DNA of 6,662 nt from an uncultured Clostridia bacterium (lineage in GTDB: Bacteria > Bacillota > Clostridia > Lachnospirales > CAMVHY01): the NCBI GenBank assembly GCA_947167415.1, contig CAMVHY010000079.1:1-6662 (forward strand), read 5' to 3'. The notes beneath the pieces are model-generated. The model was given only the letters and a program-made list of their open reading frames with translations, made no database searches and was not told the origin of the DNA. The position numbers were made by a program, and so were the translations under genes. How positions within the stretch are numbered: the stretch's first letter is position 1; every line of letters begins with the position of its first letter. This document shows, piece by piece, positions 6,309 to 6,662 of the stretch.

Positions 6309-6332
6309 AAATAATCACTCCTAATTTTTTTA

Positions 6333-6354
6333 ATTAAAGTCATAAAACTTTAAT
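6333..6354. promoter_or_regulatory. inverted repeat near the transcription start of the unknown gene (possible operator)
   Basis: ATTAAAGT (6333-6340) and ACTTTAAT (6347-6354) are perfect inverted copies of eight bases separated by CATAAA. The element lies between the predicted -10 box (6362-6367) and the ribosome binding site (6314-6322) of the minus-strand gene, at or just after the expected start of transcription. That is a usual place for a repressor operator. It could instead form a weak hairpin at the 5' end of the mRNA. No T run follows on the minus strand in a terminator-like position. The binding protein, if any, is unknown. Confidence 0.45.
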
Positions 6355-6361
6355 CTTTTTT

Positions 6362-6390
6362 ATTAAAAATATATATTTCTATTTTGTCAA
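6362..6390 (-). promoter_or_regulatory. sigma-A-type promoter of the unknown 553-aa gene
   Basis: On the minus strand a perfect TTGACA (6390-6385) is followed after 17 nt by TTTAAT (6367-6362), which matches TATAAT at five of six positions. Transcription would begin near 6355 and leave a leader of about 47 nt containing the inverted repeat and the ribosome binding site. This is the best -35 box in the window. Confidence 0.65.
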
Positions 6391-6460
6391 TAGCTAAATA
6401 AAATTCGTAATACAAGAATATATTGCAATTATCTTATATAAAGTTTGTTTTTTTATTGTG

Positions 6461-6662
6461 TTAGGTAGCATTCACATAAAATAAAAATAGATTGAGCAAA
6501 AAGAAAGAAGTGATAAGATGGAGATATGAAATTTATAAAAATACAATATAAAAAGCTAGAGGAATTAATGCCGATAGCGAGGAAACCGGCGAAGATATCA
6601 AACTACCAATTCATGTGTGCAATGCTTTACATAATAGAGAATGGTTGCAAATGGAGGGCATT
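6461..6662 (+). mobile_element. left end of an IS5-family-type insertion sequence (boundary approximate)
   Basis: The transposase start implies an insertion sequence whose left tip should lie some tens of bases before 6526. A possible junction is TTA (6461-6463) followed by GGTAGCATTCACA (6464-6476), since IS427-group elements often target T-N-A triplets. The right end is beyond the window, so neither the terminal inverted repeat nor the target duplication can be confirmed. The left coordinate is a guess within about 30 bases. Confidence 0.4.
6526..6662 (+). CDS. IS5-family-type transposase, N-terminal part, cut by the window edge
   Basis: Forty-five codons plus two bases are present. The segment RKPAKISNYQFMCAMLYI (19-36) followed by IENGCKWRA (37-45) fits the N-terminal domain (DUF4096-like) of IS5-family, IS427-group transposases, where a helical region ends in G-x-x-W-R-x-L-P. 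The DDE catalytic residues would lie outside the window. ATG 6526 is preceded by GAAGTGAT (6507-6514) and by GGAG (6520-6523), the latter very close. G+C is visibly higher than in most of the window. In this group the enzyme is often split into two overlapping frames joined by programmed frameshifting, which cannot be judged here. The gene points away from the unknown protein gene. The exact IS group is inference, but transposase identity is likely. Confidence 0.8.
   Translation, partial: MKFIKIQYKKLEELMPIARKPAKISNYQFMCAMLYIIENGCKWRA

Noticed and set aside
6423..6440. TTGCAA and TATATA as a plus-strand promoter for the transposase
   Set aside because: The two boxes are too close together (under 10 bp) to form a sigma-A promoter. 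TTGTGT at 6456-6461 also lacks a good -10 at the right distance.

Overview
The window is very AT-rich DNA with several T and A tracts even inside genes. It comes from an endospore-forming, Clostridia-like Firmicute. The organism call rests on two dedicated sporulation genes (spoIIIAE and bofA), on a DUF2508 (YaaL-like) gene paired with bofA as in spore formers, and on lysine/meso-diaminopimelate synthesis by the LL-diaminopimelate aminotransferase route (dapL), which is common in Clostridia. The extreme AT bias could reflect a host-associated or reduced genome, but the window cannot prove that.

Layout, left to right. A Rho-independent terminator (18-69) ends a transcript entering from the left. 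A good sigma-A-type promoter (129-157) then drives a small TSCPD-domain protein (206-463), closed by its own terminator (490-518). Next comes a two-gene unit, DUF2508 (595-810) and bofA (825-1103). A bidirectional terminator (1138-1179) separates bofA from the convergent spoIIIAE (1209-2333, minus strand). spoIIIAE and dapF (2438-3313) diverge from a 104-bp spacer in which a sigma-E-like promoter on the minus strand and a sigma-A-like promoter on the plus strand occupy almost the same bases. dapF and dapL (3338-4537) form an operon. A second bidirectional terminator (4580-4617) lies between dapL and a convergent 553-residue protein of unknown function (4647-6308, minus strand). That gene has a strong ribosome binding site, a sigma-A-type promoter with a perfect TTGACA -35 box, and an 8-bp inverted repeat near its predicted transcription start. 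The window ends inside the 5' part of an IS5-family-type transposase gene (6526 to the edge).

How the genes fit together. DapL and DapF turn tetrahydrodipicolinate into LL- and then meso-diaminopimelate for lysine and peptidoglycan, including spore cortex. SpoIIIAE belongs to the channel joining mother cell and forespore. BofA restrains processing of pro-sigma-K in the mother cell.

Two points stand out. spoIIIAE is on its own rather than inside the usual eight-gene spoIIIA operon. The unknown protein next to the insertion sequence has the opposite strand composition (C over G on the plus strand) to the rest of the window and looks like accessory, possibly transferred, DNA. No phage, CRISPR, tRNA or rRNA feature was seen, and no stretch over 300 bases lacks a gene.
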